Of a stretch of DNA of 64,000 nucleotides, positions 18,794 through 30,439 are shown piece by piece (within the stretch, counting starts at the first letter, position 1; each line of letters begins with the position of its first letter). The translations under genes were made by a program, and so were the position numbers. The stretch is from Dendrocalamus latiflorus (taxonomy: Eukaryota; Streptophyta; Magnoliopsida; Poales; Poaceae): the NCBI GenBank assembly GCA_017311315.1, contig CM029642.1:11916596-11980595 (forward strand), given 5' to 3'. The notes beneath the pieces are model-generated. The model was not told the DNA's origin. It did no database searches and was given only the letters and a program-made list of their open reading frames with translations.

Positions 18794-21700
18794 TGTCGGA
18801 ACCCGGAGCAACGACTCCTGGATCCTCTGTGTAAATCGCACTAGTCCAGGATCAGCTAGTGCACACAGCGTACAACAAAGATAAATATCAACCATAATGA
18901 CATTTATTAACTGAATATGGGCATGAATACCAAAGTTTACATCAAGGCACATAAGCCAAAATTAAGTAATAAGCAGCGGAAGAAAAACCGAAGCGGAAGA
19001 AGCCCACTGAGCCTGCCCACAGGCAAACGACAGTAAGACGCGGCCTACTCGTCCAGATCTTCACCGTAGTTGACGTCTTCCTTCTCTGTGTGGAAAAAGC
19101 AACGTGAGTACAAACTTGTACTCCGCAAATCACCCGGGAAAATGCAACATAATGATAAAGGCTTCAATGGAAGGCTTATAGGGTTAGTTTGCATAAAACA
19201 ACATTTAAGAAATATAATAATAGATTGAAATTGCTGAATTTAATACGGTAAGTAAAAACAATACTTGTAATTGAAAATAATACCGTCAGTGTCGGCTCCG
19301 ACCAAACACCAACCTATCCACGGGCATCCCACCCGGACCATCTTTTCCAAAAGCTCACGTATGGATTCCATCCATCCACACGCTTTCACTGCACAACTCT
19401 GATGAATTCTATCCATCCACCAGGTTTCAATCTCTCACGGATTCCATCCATCCGCAAGGTTTTCAACACTCATGGATTCCATCCATCCACAAGGTTTTCA
19501 AAAATATTTTTGAAAATCAAAATCTAATCCATGAAAAACTTTTACTCAGCATGCCCATGACCGTGGGCACGACTATCCAGGATAGATTATACACTCTGCA
19601 GAGGTTGTACAGCTTTACCCACAAGACATGATCATCCTTTTGTGCCACGCGAGTTACACATTTCCTTAGGTGTGCGGCAAGGAGTCATGACAAGGCCTTT
19701 ACAAAGCAAAGCCTTCAACCTGGTCGAGCCAACTCTAAGGTTTCACCCCAGTAAGGAATCCACCAGACCGGGACCCCCTCTTGAGCCTAGACGAGACTTC
19801 TCATGGCTTAACCACGCTCGCCCAAGTGAGACTTCACATGGCACCAACCACGCTCACTTTCAACCTACAACTCGGCTCAGGTTGGGACTTCACAAATTAT
19901 TCAGCCAGGGCTGTCCCATACCAGCCATGTGGTAGTACGATTAGGGCTTTGCAACAGTAGCTCACAGACCGGTCCTTAATCTTACTTAGGCCCAACCACA
20001 TACCCCCGTGCACAACAATCAACCGCTGCGGCTCCAACCAACAGGGCATGCCTGCACCCACCACTCTAACCAATTGCCTAAGTCTAAACCAATTTCATAT
20101 TTTGTTTTCAAAATATTTCATAAACCTCCTTGACTCACCAAAGTCAAGAGTACATATCATTTTATGTAAAAAGGGTTATCATTTTATGCGAAAAGGGTAT
20201 CCCAAAAACAAATAATATAACTTCGCAGGGCTAAGCATTTAAGTAAACTCTCTAGCCAACACTAATGTATTAACTAGAGTTTGATTCTAGGGTGACAAGG
20301 TATTGAGGATTTCAAATTCAAAGGAGGGATTAACAAGTAGGCAATAACTAAATTTAAAACTGAATTGAAATACGTTGAATAAAAATATGCATGCAATATA
20401 ATTTAAATCAACATAATTTTATTTTGAAAACTGGGATCAACATGATCAAGGAGGGTGACTTGCCTTGCTCTTCAAATTGGTTTGAATCTTCGTCGAAGAA
20501 ATCTCCCGAATCGTCGAAGTCTACACGTGAAAATAACCCAACAAATTCAAATAAATTAAATTCAAACAAACTCAAAAATTCAAATTGTGGCTAGGAATGG
20601 GTAGAGGGGAATTTTTGATGAATTTAGAAATTTGAATGGGCCAAATCGGAGTTAGAACGGAGGAGAACGGGCTCCGGGAAGATTAAATTCAGAGAAAAGG
20701 GAAAAAGGGATTTTTCTGGAATTATTTTCCTAAAGGAAAATGGGATTTATGACGTCAGCGAGGAATTTATTTTCGGATGAATTATTTTTCAATGGACAAA
20801 GGGATTAATGACGCCAGATGACGTCAGCCCGGGGGGCACCGGCTGACAGTGGGCCCATGGTCCATGGACCAAGCCCACGGAGGGTGGGGACGGCCGAGGT
20901 GGCGCAGGGCGCTGACGGGGCAAGGAGGCGCCGCGTGGCGCTGAGGTGGCTGCCACCAGGCGGACACGTGGGCAGCCGGCCGGGGAGCACACGGGGGAGC
21001 GAGCCTCGCCGGCGCTTCGGCGAGCGGCGGCCGTCGGCGAGGGGCGGAGGGGAATGAGGGGGCGACGGGAGCACGGCGGTGGGTGCGGGAGTTACCGGAG
21101 GCGGCTGAGAGTGGCCGGCGGCGAGGAGGGGCGGCGGTGGCGCTCGGGCGTCGGCGGAAACGGCGGTCCGGTGGCGGCGAGGCGCGGCCGAGAGGCGAAG
21201 GGTGACCGGGGCGACACGGCTGAGCTGGAGGTGCCGTCGGCCGGGCGCGAGGGAGAGCGAGGAGGCGGCGATTGCTCGCCGTTGTACAAAGCGGCGGCGG
21301 AAGCGGAGGCGCACGGCGCGAGGGCGAGGGGAAGCTCGGGAGAGGGGGAAGGTGGCAGAGGGCGGTGGGGTGGAGTGGAGCGGTGCTCGGGGGCCTATTT
21401 ATAGGGGCGGAGGGGAATGAGGGCGCCGCGGATTTCTCGCCAGAGCGATGGGGTCATGGCGGCGGTTGCAGGCGGAAATGGGGGAGGTGGGGCACGGAGA
21501 AGGTGGGGGAAGGTGGGTGCGGACTTGCGGCGCACGAAGAGATAAGGCGGCGTGCGGGCGGAGAAAGGGGAGGGCCGGTTAGGGCGGAGCCGGCCAACGG
21601 CCATGGCGGCGGCGCTCGTGTGAAGGGATGGGGGTCGGGGATGACAAGTGGGGCCGGGGCAGAGAGAGAGGGAGCGGGAGCGGGTGAGATCGCGGGGCGG

Positions 21701-22484
21701 GGAGATCGGACGGCGGTGGATAGGTGCGGGGGTTTAAGTGGAAGGGAGCGGCCGAGATGAGGTCGGCGGGATCGGGTGGCCAGGAAGTAACGGGGGGCGG
21801 ACGGAGCGGATCGGGTGGGGGAGGCGGCGTGGCGCGGTCAGGCCCGACCACGTGGCAATCGGGGAGGGCAGGGAGGCGGGTTTGCGGGCGGATCCGGGCC
21901 GTCCAAGTGGCGGCCGGAGGAGAGGGGAAGGCGGGGTGGAGATGGCGACGTGGCCGGCATCTGGCCGTCCACGTGGCGGCTGGGGGGGAGGGGAAGAGAA
22001 TTTAATTTTATTTTCTGGTTTTTGGGTTTTTCAGAAAAAGCACAGAAATTCCATTAAGCCTCAGACAAATATGAAATAAACTCCAAAAATCCCAGAACAA
22101 TTCAGAGAATCTCCTGGAGACATTTTGGACTTAATAAAAATATTTCCAACTAATGTTGGTATTTAATTTTCATACTTTGAAATACTTTTTAATTTCAAAA
22201 ATACATTTTTAAACACCAGAAAATCCAGGAAACCAAATAAAATCCAAATAACTCCAAATAATTAGCTTGACATAAGATGTTTATAGAAAATCAAAATATC
22301 TTTTTATTTAATAATATTTTTAGGTTTTTCTTAAAATACTTTTCAAATTCAGCCTTTTTCAAAAGCAGAAATTCAGGGCAAATCCAAATTAAAAATTTAG
22401 GCTCAAAAATACTTATTTTAAATTTTATTTTATTTTATTTTAGTTTTATTTATTATTTTTTTAGCAAAAATTTGGGATGTTACA
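18794..22484 (-). mobile_element. 3.7-kb solo LTR, Del/Tekay-like, TSD AGAAT
   Basis: On the minus strand it starts TGTAACATCCCAAATTTTTG (22484) and ends GGTTCCGACA (18794). AGAAT is duplicated exactly at 18789-18793 and 22485-22489. Size, TGTAACATCCC start and a GC-rich middle (20800-22000) fit LTRs of Tekay/Del chromoviruses of grasses. A TATA box (CTATAAATAGG, 21396-21406) faces the minus strand. There is no internal coding region, so it is a solo LTR left by LTR-LTR recombination. Long GC-rich reading frames inside it are composition artefacts. It contains short ATTCCATCCATCC repeats at 19370-19490. Confidence 0.92.
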
Positions 22485-23753
22485 AGAATAAATAAGAACA
22501 ACAAAAGAAATCACAAAGAGTTAAGAACTTTATTAACACTTTAATAGAGAACCAATGGAAACTAGAATAAATGTTTAAAACATGGGACCGATCCACTTCT
22601 AACTAAATAAAAAACGAATAAAACAACAAAACAGTGGCAAACCACGGTGCTGAAACTCGAGTGCTCCCACCCATGCATGATGCTATCACTCCATTGGCCT
22701 TTTACCTGAGACTCAAAAGAGCAAGCGTGAGATTTGGAAATTTTAGCAAGTACCCAACAACGATCGCAACACAAGAGTAAATACAAGTAATGCAACCACG
22801 TAAAATAAAAGACAAGCATCACAAGTAAACAATGGGTACAAGATGAAAGCAACGAACAACTGATATCGAAGATACTGTCATAAACGGGAGATGGATATCA
22901 TGGAGACTGTATATTAAAGACAGTTGTTATGTGACAAGTTATAGCAAGGGTGCCGGCGACCTCATCCCACATACCCGGTTATATGAGAATAGCCAGGCAC
23001 AACCTTGTCCTCGACTGTATAACCACAGACGGGGTGTAATATCCTATGTAACGAGAATGTACAGCCCCCCGTACGTCACCAGGTTGGGTGAAAATCTCCC
23101 CTATATGTGGATAGTTCCGGCGTGATAACCCTTAGTTCTTTATTTAGCGAATTATCCATGATATAGTTATGGAGTCATGAATGATTTAAGATAAAGTTAT
23201 GAGGGTAACGATTTAATACAATGAGACCGGAGAGATGTGATTGGTGATAGGATAACTGATACATCATGGACAGATCATAAAGTATGAATTTGAGGAAATT
23301 AAGAGATGGTGAGGATAAGACTATAATAAAGTTATAAGAAATGGAAAGAGGTGCTAGCTAGGGTTGAAAATGGAGTCATAGTCTCTGATATGAGGGCGAT
23401 ATGGAATAATGATAAGGTAATAGTGATATAGGGATTAACCTAGAGAGGTATTATAATATAGTTCACACAAAGTTATCAACCAATCAAGTTTTATAATGTG
23501 ATAAGTGAATATTAGTCAGATTAACAGGTTTAATACATACATCTTTCATGGCTCAAATACAACATTATACAATTAGTGAAATATAATATTAGGGAGCTAA
23601 AACATAGTAGTCCTAATATCAAACGAGTGTCAATAATTTAAACCTAAGTCAAACATGTTCATATACTACCCCATTAACAATTTAAGTATAGATTCTAAAA
23701 CACTAATTAAAAGCATTAATCCTAGGATATTTTAACTGAACATAGATTTTAAA
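22485..23753 (+). mobile_element. LTR-like repeat family B, copy 2, second part (truncated)
   Basis: Continues the family B sequence after the nested solo LTR and is the inverted counterpart of 12485 down to about 11215. It stops abruptly at 23753, where codon 43 of a truncated EXO70 begins. No coding sequence seen. Confidence 0.8.
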
Positions 23754-23882
23754 GAGGAAGCGCGGGGAGGCGTCGGGGTGCCACTTGTCGACAAGGGCGG
23801 TGGCCGCGGCGACGCTCTCCTCGAGGACGGCGGCGGAGAGCGTGCGCTGGTGGCTTGGCGAGGGCTGAGGCCCGCGCGCCAT
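23754..23882 (-). pseudogene. EXO70 5' fragment (fourth copy)
   Basis: From ATG at 23880-23882 the minus strand reads MARGPQPSPSHQRTL and about 28 further residues matching the other EXO70 copies, then breaks into family B repeat DNA. The TATA box (23968-23983) and promoter are kept. It can make at most a short chimeric peptide. Confidence 0.93.
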
Positions 23883-24720
23883 CGGTCGAGCTTGCTTTGC
23901 TTCCGACGGAGATGGAGACGGGGAGCGGAGCAGTTCGCGTCGAAGTGGCAGGCAAGGCGACCATCCACATGCATATATATAAGATTTTGGGCGGGAAAAG
24001 TAAACAAATGTCTGTCGTCAGTCGTCACACAAGCTGTGAACACGCGTTTCGCACACCAAGCTGTGAACAGGCGTGTTTTTTGGTGAGCCGTTAGTCGTTT
24101 TGGACCTTTCGTATGTGGAAGACTGGAAGCTACGGCTGCAGTTCACACGTACTGTAAGATCGGAGCTAGCTGCCTTAGCTCTTAACGTTTTCCTTTCTTG
24201 AACGAGTCAGCTCTTACGTGGGAAGTCAAACCGGCCAGCAAGTGACCCATCGTATTTGACAGTCGACGCCATCAAACTTTCACTTTCCTAACTAGCACGG
24301 TGTTTCTTTTGCTAGTAGGAGGTAGGTGCGTTGACTATTATTATGTGCCTTGCTCATGCATGCAAACTGGCCTGTTCTTTTTTGGCTACGGCATGTGACT
24401 TTTGGCTGCAGCTTATAGCTGTTGGATTGTTCGTGCGATAGATTACATAGTAACAGAAACTCACGTGTGATTTTTACCGATATAAATGAAGTCGGTACAA
24501 TATGTACTATAATTAACTAGTAGACATTATCTTAAAAAGATACTCCGTTTAAAAGCTAGTTACTGTTAAAAAATCGAAAAGCAGCTTTTGGAAGCCGAAA
24601 AGAACAAGTCCTAAATATCGAGCTCATGGCTTGCGTCTTCCAAGATACCTAGTTGCCTTGACCCGTCAATGTCACGACGTCTAACTAGTAAAAGAAAGCC
24701 GTTCTTTTCGACTTGATTGC
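23883..24720. promoter_or_regulatory. Promoter region of the truncated EXO70 copy
   Basis: Matches the upstream DNA of the other copies: the TATA box, GAGCCGTTAGTCGTTTTGGACC, CATCGTATTTGACAGTCGAC (24249-24268) and TTGACT (24331-24336). A MITE-like insertion lies at about 24374-24613 (CTGTTCTTTT...AAAAGAACAAG ends) where copy 2 has only a few bases. Homology ends at CTTGATTGC (24720), the edge of the next transposon. Confidence 0.65.
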
Positions 24721-25227
24721 GAATTTTTTGTATGAATAATCTATTTTTTATTTGAATTATTGAAATATACCCGCAGAAACTTTTTTTACAAAAATAGGCT
24801 CCAGTCGCCCAATAGGGGGGAACTGGAGCTAATCGCCCAATCGGGAAGCGACACGTGGGCAGTATGTAAACCGTTGGGCGAATTATTGCTGTCGCCCGGG
24901 CATTAAGCGACTGGATGTCTAGTCGCCGTACGGTTGGGCGACTGGAGTTCCAGTCGCCCAACGCCAGGGCGACTGGAGTTCCAGTCGCCCAACGCCAGGG
25001 CGACAGGGGGGTTAAAACCGGGTGCGCGCTCGGCCGCCGCCGCACTGTTGCTATTTCCATCTGCTCGCTCGGCGCCAAGAGAAGAGAGGAGAAGAGTAGA
25101 GAAAGGAAGGGAATGGGGAAGAGAAGAGGAGAGGAAGGAGGGGAAGAAGAGGAGGGGAGAAGAGGAGAGGGAGAGGAGGAGGAGAGGAGAGGGAGGAAGG
25201 AGGATCTTCAGATCTCCAGATTCAGGT
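24721..25227. mobile_element. Left part of a MuDR-type MULE (split by CACTA)
   Basis: The EXO70 promoter homology stops exactly at 24720. The new sequence starts GAATTTTTTGTATGAATAATC, like a MULE TIR, and then carries self-complementary boxes (GTCGCCCAACGCCAGGGCGAC type, 24800-25015). A GA-rich tract (25078-25200) follows, perhaps a 5' UTR, ending ATTCAG|GT where the CACTA entered. Joining 25227 to 36402 would place a GT splice donor at that point. Its MULE identity rests on the transposase at 37199-38590. Confidence 0.55.
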
Positions 25228-25246
25228 CACTGCTACAGACAGCCCT

Positions 25247-25785
25247 ATCACAGACGGTTCGGAACCGTCATCACAGACGGTTCCTGAACCGTCAGTGTTT
25301 AGGTGTCAGTGATAGTTGGTGGTTATCACAGACGGTTCCCGAGCCGTCTGTGATAAAAACATTACAGACGGTCTTGATTACTAACCGTCTGTGATAGGCG
25401 AGTATCACAGACGGTTTTTTATAAACAACCGTCGGTAATACTCGCCTATCACAGACGGTTAGTAATCAAGACCGTCTGTGATATACAGAATATCACAGAC
25501 GGTTTGTATTACTAACCGTCTGTGATAGGCGAGTATCACCGACGGTTGTTTATAAAAAACCGTCTGTGATACTCGCCTATCACAGACGGTTAGTAATCAA
25601 GACTGTCTGTGATATGCACAATATCACAGACGGTTTGTATTACTAACCGTCTGTGATATTGTGTATATCACAGACGGTCAGTAGTAAAGCCGTCTGTGAT
25701 AGCAGTCACACCACATACGGCACTCTTTGAAACCGTCTGTGATATGGTATCACAGACGGTTTTTAACAATGAACCGTCTGTGATA
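25247..25785. repeat. CACTA subterminal repeat cluster, left end
   Basis: About a dozen inverted pairs of ATCACAGACGGTT and AACCGTCTGTGAT separated by 5-15 bp. Subterminal motifs of this kind are the binding sites of the TNPA-type protein in En/Spm. Confidence 0.92.
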
Positions 25786-26249
25786 CCAAGTGCATCATCC
25801 ATTTTATATGCTGTTTCTTGGCTAGCCTCAGGATATGCTAGCCATGCCCTCTGAAAGCAAGCAGATTACAGATAAATGACAGATATAAGTTAATTGCAAC
25901 TCATAGTAAATTACAACAAAATTCGATACACAGATGAATGTAACATATCACATATATAGAATGAAAATTGTTACACAAAATCTGACAAATGTATTCAATT
26001 GAAGGAATTGTTTGATTTGTACAGTTGAATCCAATGTTTCAACATCTAATTATCATCATCGCCGGCGTGGAACTCTCCCCTCTTATTTATGACCTCTGCT
26101 ATCAAGAATTGGGAGATGATTGCACGAATATCGACGAGATTGTCAAGATCATATGCACTTCCGTCGAAGTTCACCCGCTGTCGCTAGGAGCAATGTTAAG
26201 TCATTAATTAGCATGTGTGTGTAATATAATCAGAAAATAATAATTATTG

Positions 26250-29114
26250 GAAGGACCTGACAAACCTCTGGATCATTGATCTTAGTACCCATGATTTCCA
26301 TCATATGGCGGCAAACGTAGAATCCACATACGCTGCCCTGTAGCTGCTGGTGGCACTGCAAAAATAGAATTACATACATCGGTATTGTCAATTCTAGAGG
26401 CATTATTACAAAGTATGATATAGGATTATTGTGTTGTAGCGGGTACCGGAAATCGCGTGTTGTGTCGTAGCGTGTCACTGGATTTGTCGTGTGTTCCTCC
26501 TTGGGCAACATATTCGGCAAACGCCCTACGTGATTCAAAAAACTTAGCCTCGGCCGTGGCAAACAAAAGAAATATTACAATAGAGTTATGTATGGAGGAA
26601 ATGAGTTTACCTGTTAAGTACTTCTTGCACACGACTGAAGTCGTGGTTGCTCCTAAGGAGGGAATCAAGGTATATTACCTTGCTCCACTTTGGTACAATC
26701 ACAATCAAAATCCAGTGATTCCTAGTCATATGTGTCGCCACAGTGATTAATCCTAAGTTCATGCTGCATGTAAAGTACAAATGAAACATATGTGTGGCAA
26801 CTAGTGAAGCACTTACCCTTGGTTGAAGGGTACCATGACGTACTCCTTGTCGGTGTGAGCAATCAATCCCCTCGTTATGTAACCTTCCACGAAGGATGCA
26901 TCTGCGTTGATAGATTACTCGGAGACCAAGTGAGGGTCGAGGAAACCCACCGGTCGTCGCGATTTCCGGGCTTGTTGGATCATGTATCTATACATAAAGA
27001 AAGAGTAATGACATTTATCTGTATAACGTGAATGTAGAACTTCATTGTACAGTACACTTACAGTGTCCAGCATCGTAGAAGTGAGGCGTCGAGTTCGTCG
27101 AGATTGAATAGTAAGAATAAATCTTCGAATGTCACGACGATGTAGCCCAAGTCATGGAGGAAATGCGTCTCGTTATATTTCACAGTGAATGCACTCTGCC
27201 GGTTTGGCTTCATGTTGGACTTCTCCATGTACCAGGCATGCAATGTATTGCAAATCATACCAATTTGGCGTAATTGTGAATCGGGCACCAACGACACTCC
27301 TAGAATAAACTTCCATGGCACAGGACCCGGCTTAATTTTCTTCGCATGAGCCTTGGAGGCCTTGGAGCCTCGCTTATGATATGTTCTCGGTGGCGTCTCG
27401 GCGGGAGCCGATGCAACAGACTTTACTGGATTTGGAGGTGGAGGTGGAGCCACCGGAGCCGATGTGCCAGGTCCAGGGCGACGTCCCTCTTGGGCCACTG
27501 GATGTGAAGATTGTGGCACGGACATGTCGAGGACGATGTCCCTCTTGGGCCACTGAATGAATGTGTGGACGGCATCCCCTAATGTCTTAATCTCTTCGTT
27601 TGGGGGCTTCTCAAGAGGGACGGACTTAAAAATATCATTAATCATGTCCACCTGGACCTTTATGAAACCGGTGTCTACTTGTACACCGTGCACCAGCGTC
27701 CCTGGCAGCAATGGATACACCATGCCGCGCCCAGCGTCAACGGGAATAGAGCCAACAAGCCTGACTCTGAGGCTGCAAGGGATGGGCTCCTACATAACGA
27801 TACAAGAGCTGAGTTAAGGCGTCCACCAGAGAGATCTATGTACCATTCTAAAGAGGTACATTACCTGAATGTCATCAATACGTAAGTGGTCGTCGCTATG
27901 TTCAGAAATTGGTGTGGACGCGCAGCTACTGCGACGTTGAGGGGGACTGGGTACCGCAGTACTAGGAGTGGGTTGCGAATGGTTGCGGACTTGTCTCAGT
28001 TCTTCCCGCAACGAATCTATCTCTCCTCGAAGTGAGGCAGTCTGCTCTTGAAGTGAGGCAGATAGTTGTTCCTCAAGTTGAGCACGAAGCTCCTGTTTTA
28101 TTTGTTCGCTGCGGTACGCCTTGGATCTCTTCCTACTCCTATATGTCTCGGAGTAATCTGGAAATCCTTGCCTCCAAGGTACATAAACCCCCATGCCTCG
28201 TGTGCGACCTGGGTGCTCCTTGTTTCCCAAGGCCTGTGATAGTAAATCTATCTCCCTATATTCTTCAAAGGAGCCACGAGAAGATTCGGTAGTCAATGAT
28301 TGCTGCAAGAGGCAAGTAATCATGTTATTTTTGAACCCATGAAGTTCAAGAGGTGTTAACAACTATGTTGTTTAACATATTTTACCATGCGTTGGGACAC
28401 TTCCTCATCTGCGGGGTTTTTGAAAGAGACAACCGAAGATGTGGTTGATGACCTCGCTCTTAACCAGTTTCGAGCGCGCTCGTTTGCGATCCCGGCAAAT
28501 GGCGGAGAGGCCTCCGATCGGATTGCGACCTCATCCTGCATCCTCCATTGCGGGATTTTACCCGCGTACCTAGCAGTGCCGAGTCTGTGAGGGTGCGTGT
28601 TTTGTGACTGGAGATCCTTGTGCGCCGCACTTTGTTGTACAAATTAAGGCGTCGTCTTCATCTGCACAAAGGCCTCCCATGTTTCCAGCGACACGAAAGG
28701 ATACTTCGTGAAGGGCGTGACATCCTCGGCCACGTACTTCGTCACAAGAATGCTCTTAAAATTCTTCCATGCTTTTCCCATCGCGAGGAGCGCCTGCCGT
28801 TGCACGAGTCCCTGTGCTTCTGCTGGGAACTCGAAGGAATTTGTAAGTTCCTCCCATAGCTGATTTTTGTGATCCTTTGTCAAATCTTTCCAGCTTGCTA
28901 TGGTGATGGGGACCCGTTGCCTTCCAATTATCCCGCAGGTAGTCCGAAATGATGACGCTGCTTTCGACGGTTCCAGAGGAGTCCCATTCGGAGAGACCAC
29001 CGTGATGGTCATTCAGGCCTCTGGCCATTTCGATACTCCTCGGCCACGTTTACTTTTCGCAATCTTGGGAGCGTGAGACCCAGATGACGACGACGAAGAC
29101 TGTGTGGACGCCAT
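26250..29114 (-). pseudogene. CACTA accessory gene: Transposase_24 (TNPA-like) with Ulp1/C48-like C-terminus
   Basis: Seven or so exons. Exon 1 starts MASTQ with a Ser-rich run and basic KIAKSKRGRG (29114-29020). A middle region has HPHRLGTARYAGKIPQWR (about 28600-28540), the hallmark of PF03004. Next comes the EHPGRTRGMGVYVPWRQGFP box and a Gln/Glu coiled coil (28300-27950), then a Pro-rich linker (27470-27400). The last exons resemble a C48 cysteine protease: NHWILIVIVP (His), VIYLDSL (Asp), LQGSVCGFYVC (Gln and Cys), so the catalytic His-Asp-Gln-Cys are all visible. Damage: TGA at 29013-29015 and TAA at 26915-26917 in the deduced frame. TNPA proteins bind the subterminal repeats. What the protease part does in transposons is not known. 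Confidence 0.8.
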
Positions 29115-29399
29115 CTCTCTTCTAAGAAAAAAACTAACTGCAGTGAGCTATGGACCCAGCTTGTCAAAGTTCTATGAATCAAGTGACACAAACCAGTGCA
29201 TCAAGTTCATTGAACAAGATACACTGGAGTGTGTCACTTGCTTTATGCTCTTTGACAAAGTTCTAACGATTAACTAATTGCAGTGAGCTATGGGCCTTCT
29301 AAATAGACCTTGCAGCTAACAAGTGCAGCATATATTATTGTTACAAGGTTCTATGAAGTGCCTACAGTGAGCTAAACACCTGCAGCATATATTATATGC

Positions 29400-29665
29400 T
29401 ACATAAAATACATGTGAAGCATATATCATAAAGCTAACATGTTGAGCATATAACATGTGAAGCATATAACATAAAATTCATATGAAGCATATAACATAAA
29501 ATTCATGTGAAGCATATAACATAAAATTCATGTGAAGCATATAACATGTGAAGCATATAACATAAAATTCATGTGGAGCATATAACATAAAATTCATGTG
29601 AAGCATATAACATGTGAAGCATATAACATAAAATTCATGTGAAGCATATAACATAAAATAAGCGG
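29400..29665. repeat. 25-bp AT-rich tandem array
   Basis: Repeats of AAGCATATAACATAAAATTC plus ATGTG, with shorter variants, about eight to ten units. Lies just upstream of the accessory gene, in its likely 5' region. Confidence 0.85.
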
Positions 29666-29935
29666 CGTCGGGAGTGACCGGCGGCGTCGGGAGGGAGCTG
29701 CGTCGGGAAGGAGCGGCGGCGTCGGGAGGGACCGGCGTCGGGAGGGATCGGCGGCGTCGGGAGGGAGCGGCGTCGGGAGGGACCGGCGGCGTCGGGAGGG
29801 ACCGGCGTCGGGAGGGAGCGGCGTCGGGAGGGAACGGCGGCGTCGGGAGGGAGCAGCGGCATCGGGAGGGAGCGGCGTCGGGAGGGACTGGCGGCGTCGG
29901 GAGGGACCGGCGGCGTCGGGAGGGAGCAAAACCTA
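29666..29935. repeat. GC-rich 15/18-bp minisatellite
   Basis: Units GGCGTCGGGAGGGA(C/G)C, of 15 or 18 bp, about 16 in a row. Directly abuts the AT-rich array, giving a sharp composition switch. Open frames through it are repeats of SRRRRSLPTP and the like and are not taken as genes. Confidence 0.88.
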
Positions 29936-30020
29936 GCTAGCAGGGGCGCTGCAGGGTGGAGACAAGAGACTGCGCCAGAGCGGACTCCGCAGACCTAGCT
30001 GCGGGTATTTAAAGATGAGC

Positions 30021-30233
30021 TATCACAGACGGTTCTATCAATATAACCGCCTGTGATATGCACTTATCACAGACGGTTCTATCAATATAACCGTCTGTGA
30101 TATCAATATTATCACAGACGGTTCTATATATATAACCGTCTGTGATATTTATATTATCACAGACGGTTATATCTATAGAACCGTCTGTGATGTTTTATCA
30201 CAGACGGTTTCTTTTGATAAACCGCCTGTGATA
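30021..30233. repeat. Internal CACTA repeat cluster between the two transposon genes
   Basis: Five inverted pairs of the ATCACAGACGGTT motif, placed between the 3' end of the transposase and the 5' end of the accessory gene. Confidence 0.9.
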
Positions 30234-30439
30234 TTTCACTATAAATACCGGTAGCTAGCTAGGTTTCTATGTCATTTTACAATTACAATGGAACATAGAT
30301 ACATTTATGAAAAACGCAAGCATAACCATATATATAACTATTTCTTAGTTCCTTAGTCATTTTACAATTACAATGGAACATACATACATTTATGAAAAAC
30401 ACAAGCATAACCAATATCATTTATTACACTTTGGCTATA

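Noticed and set aside
20805..22079. Long GC-rich reading frames within the solo LTR
   Set aside because: Gly/Arg/Pro-rich frames on all strands of a 70-80% GC stretch; they have no domains, and the region has LTR ends and an exact TSD.
24374..24613. MITE in the promoter of the truncated EXO70 copy as a fully resolved insertion
   Set aside because: Inverted ends are visible (CTGTTCTTTT and AAAAGAACAAG), but no target-site duplication could be found and a few target bases are missing, so it is mentioned only within the promoter entry.
25247..25785. CRISPR-like regular repeats
   Set aside because: The units are palindromic pairs with variable short spacing inside a CACTA terminus in a plant genome; they are transposase-binding repeats.
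29594..29940. Frames encoding SRRRRSLPTP or GGTGVGRDR repeats
   Set aside because: Translation of a minisatellite in several frames; no start context and no conserved protein.
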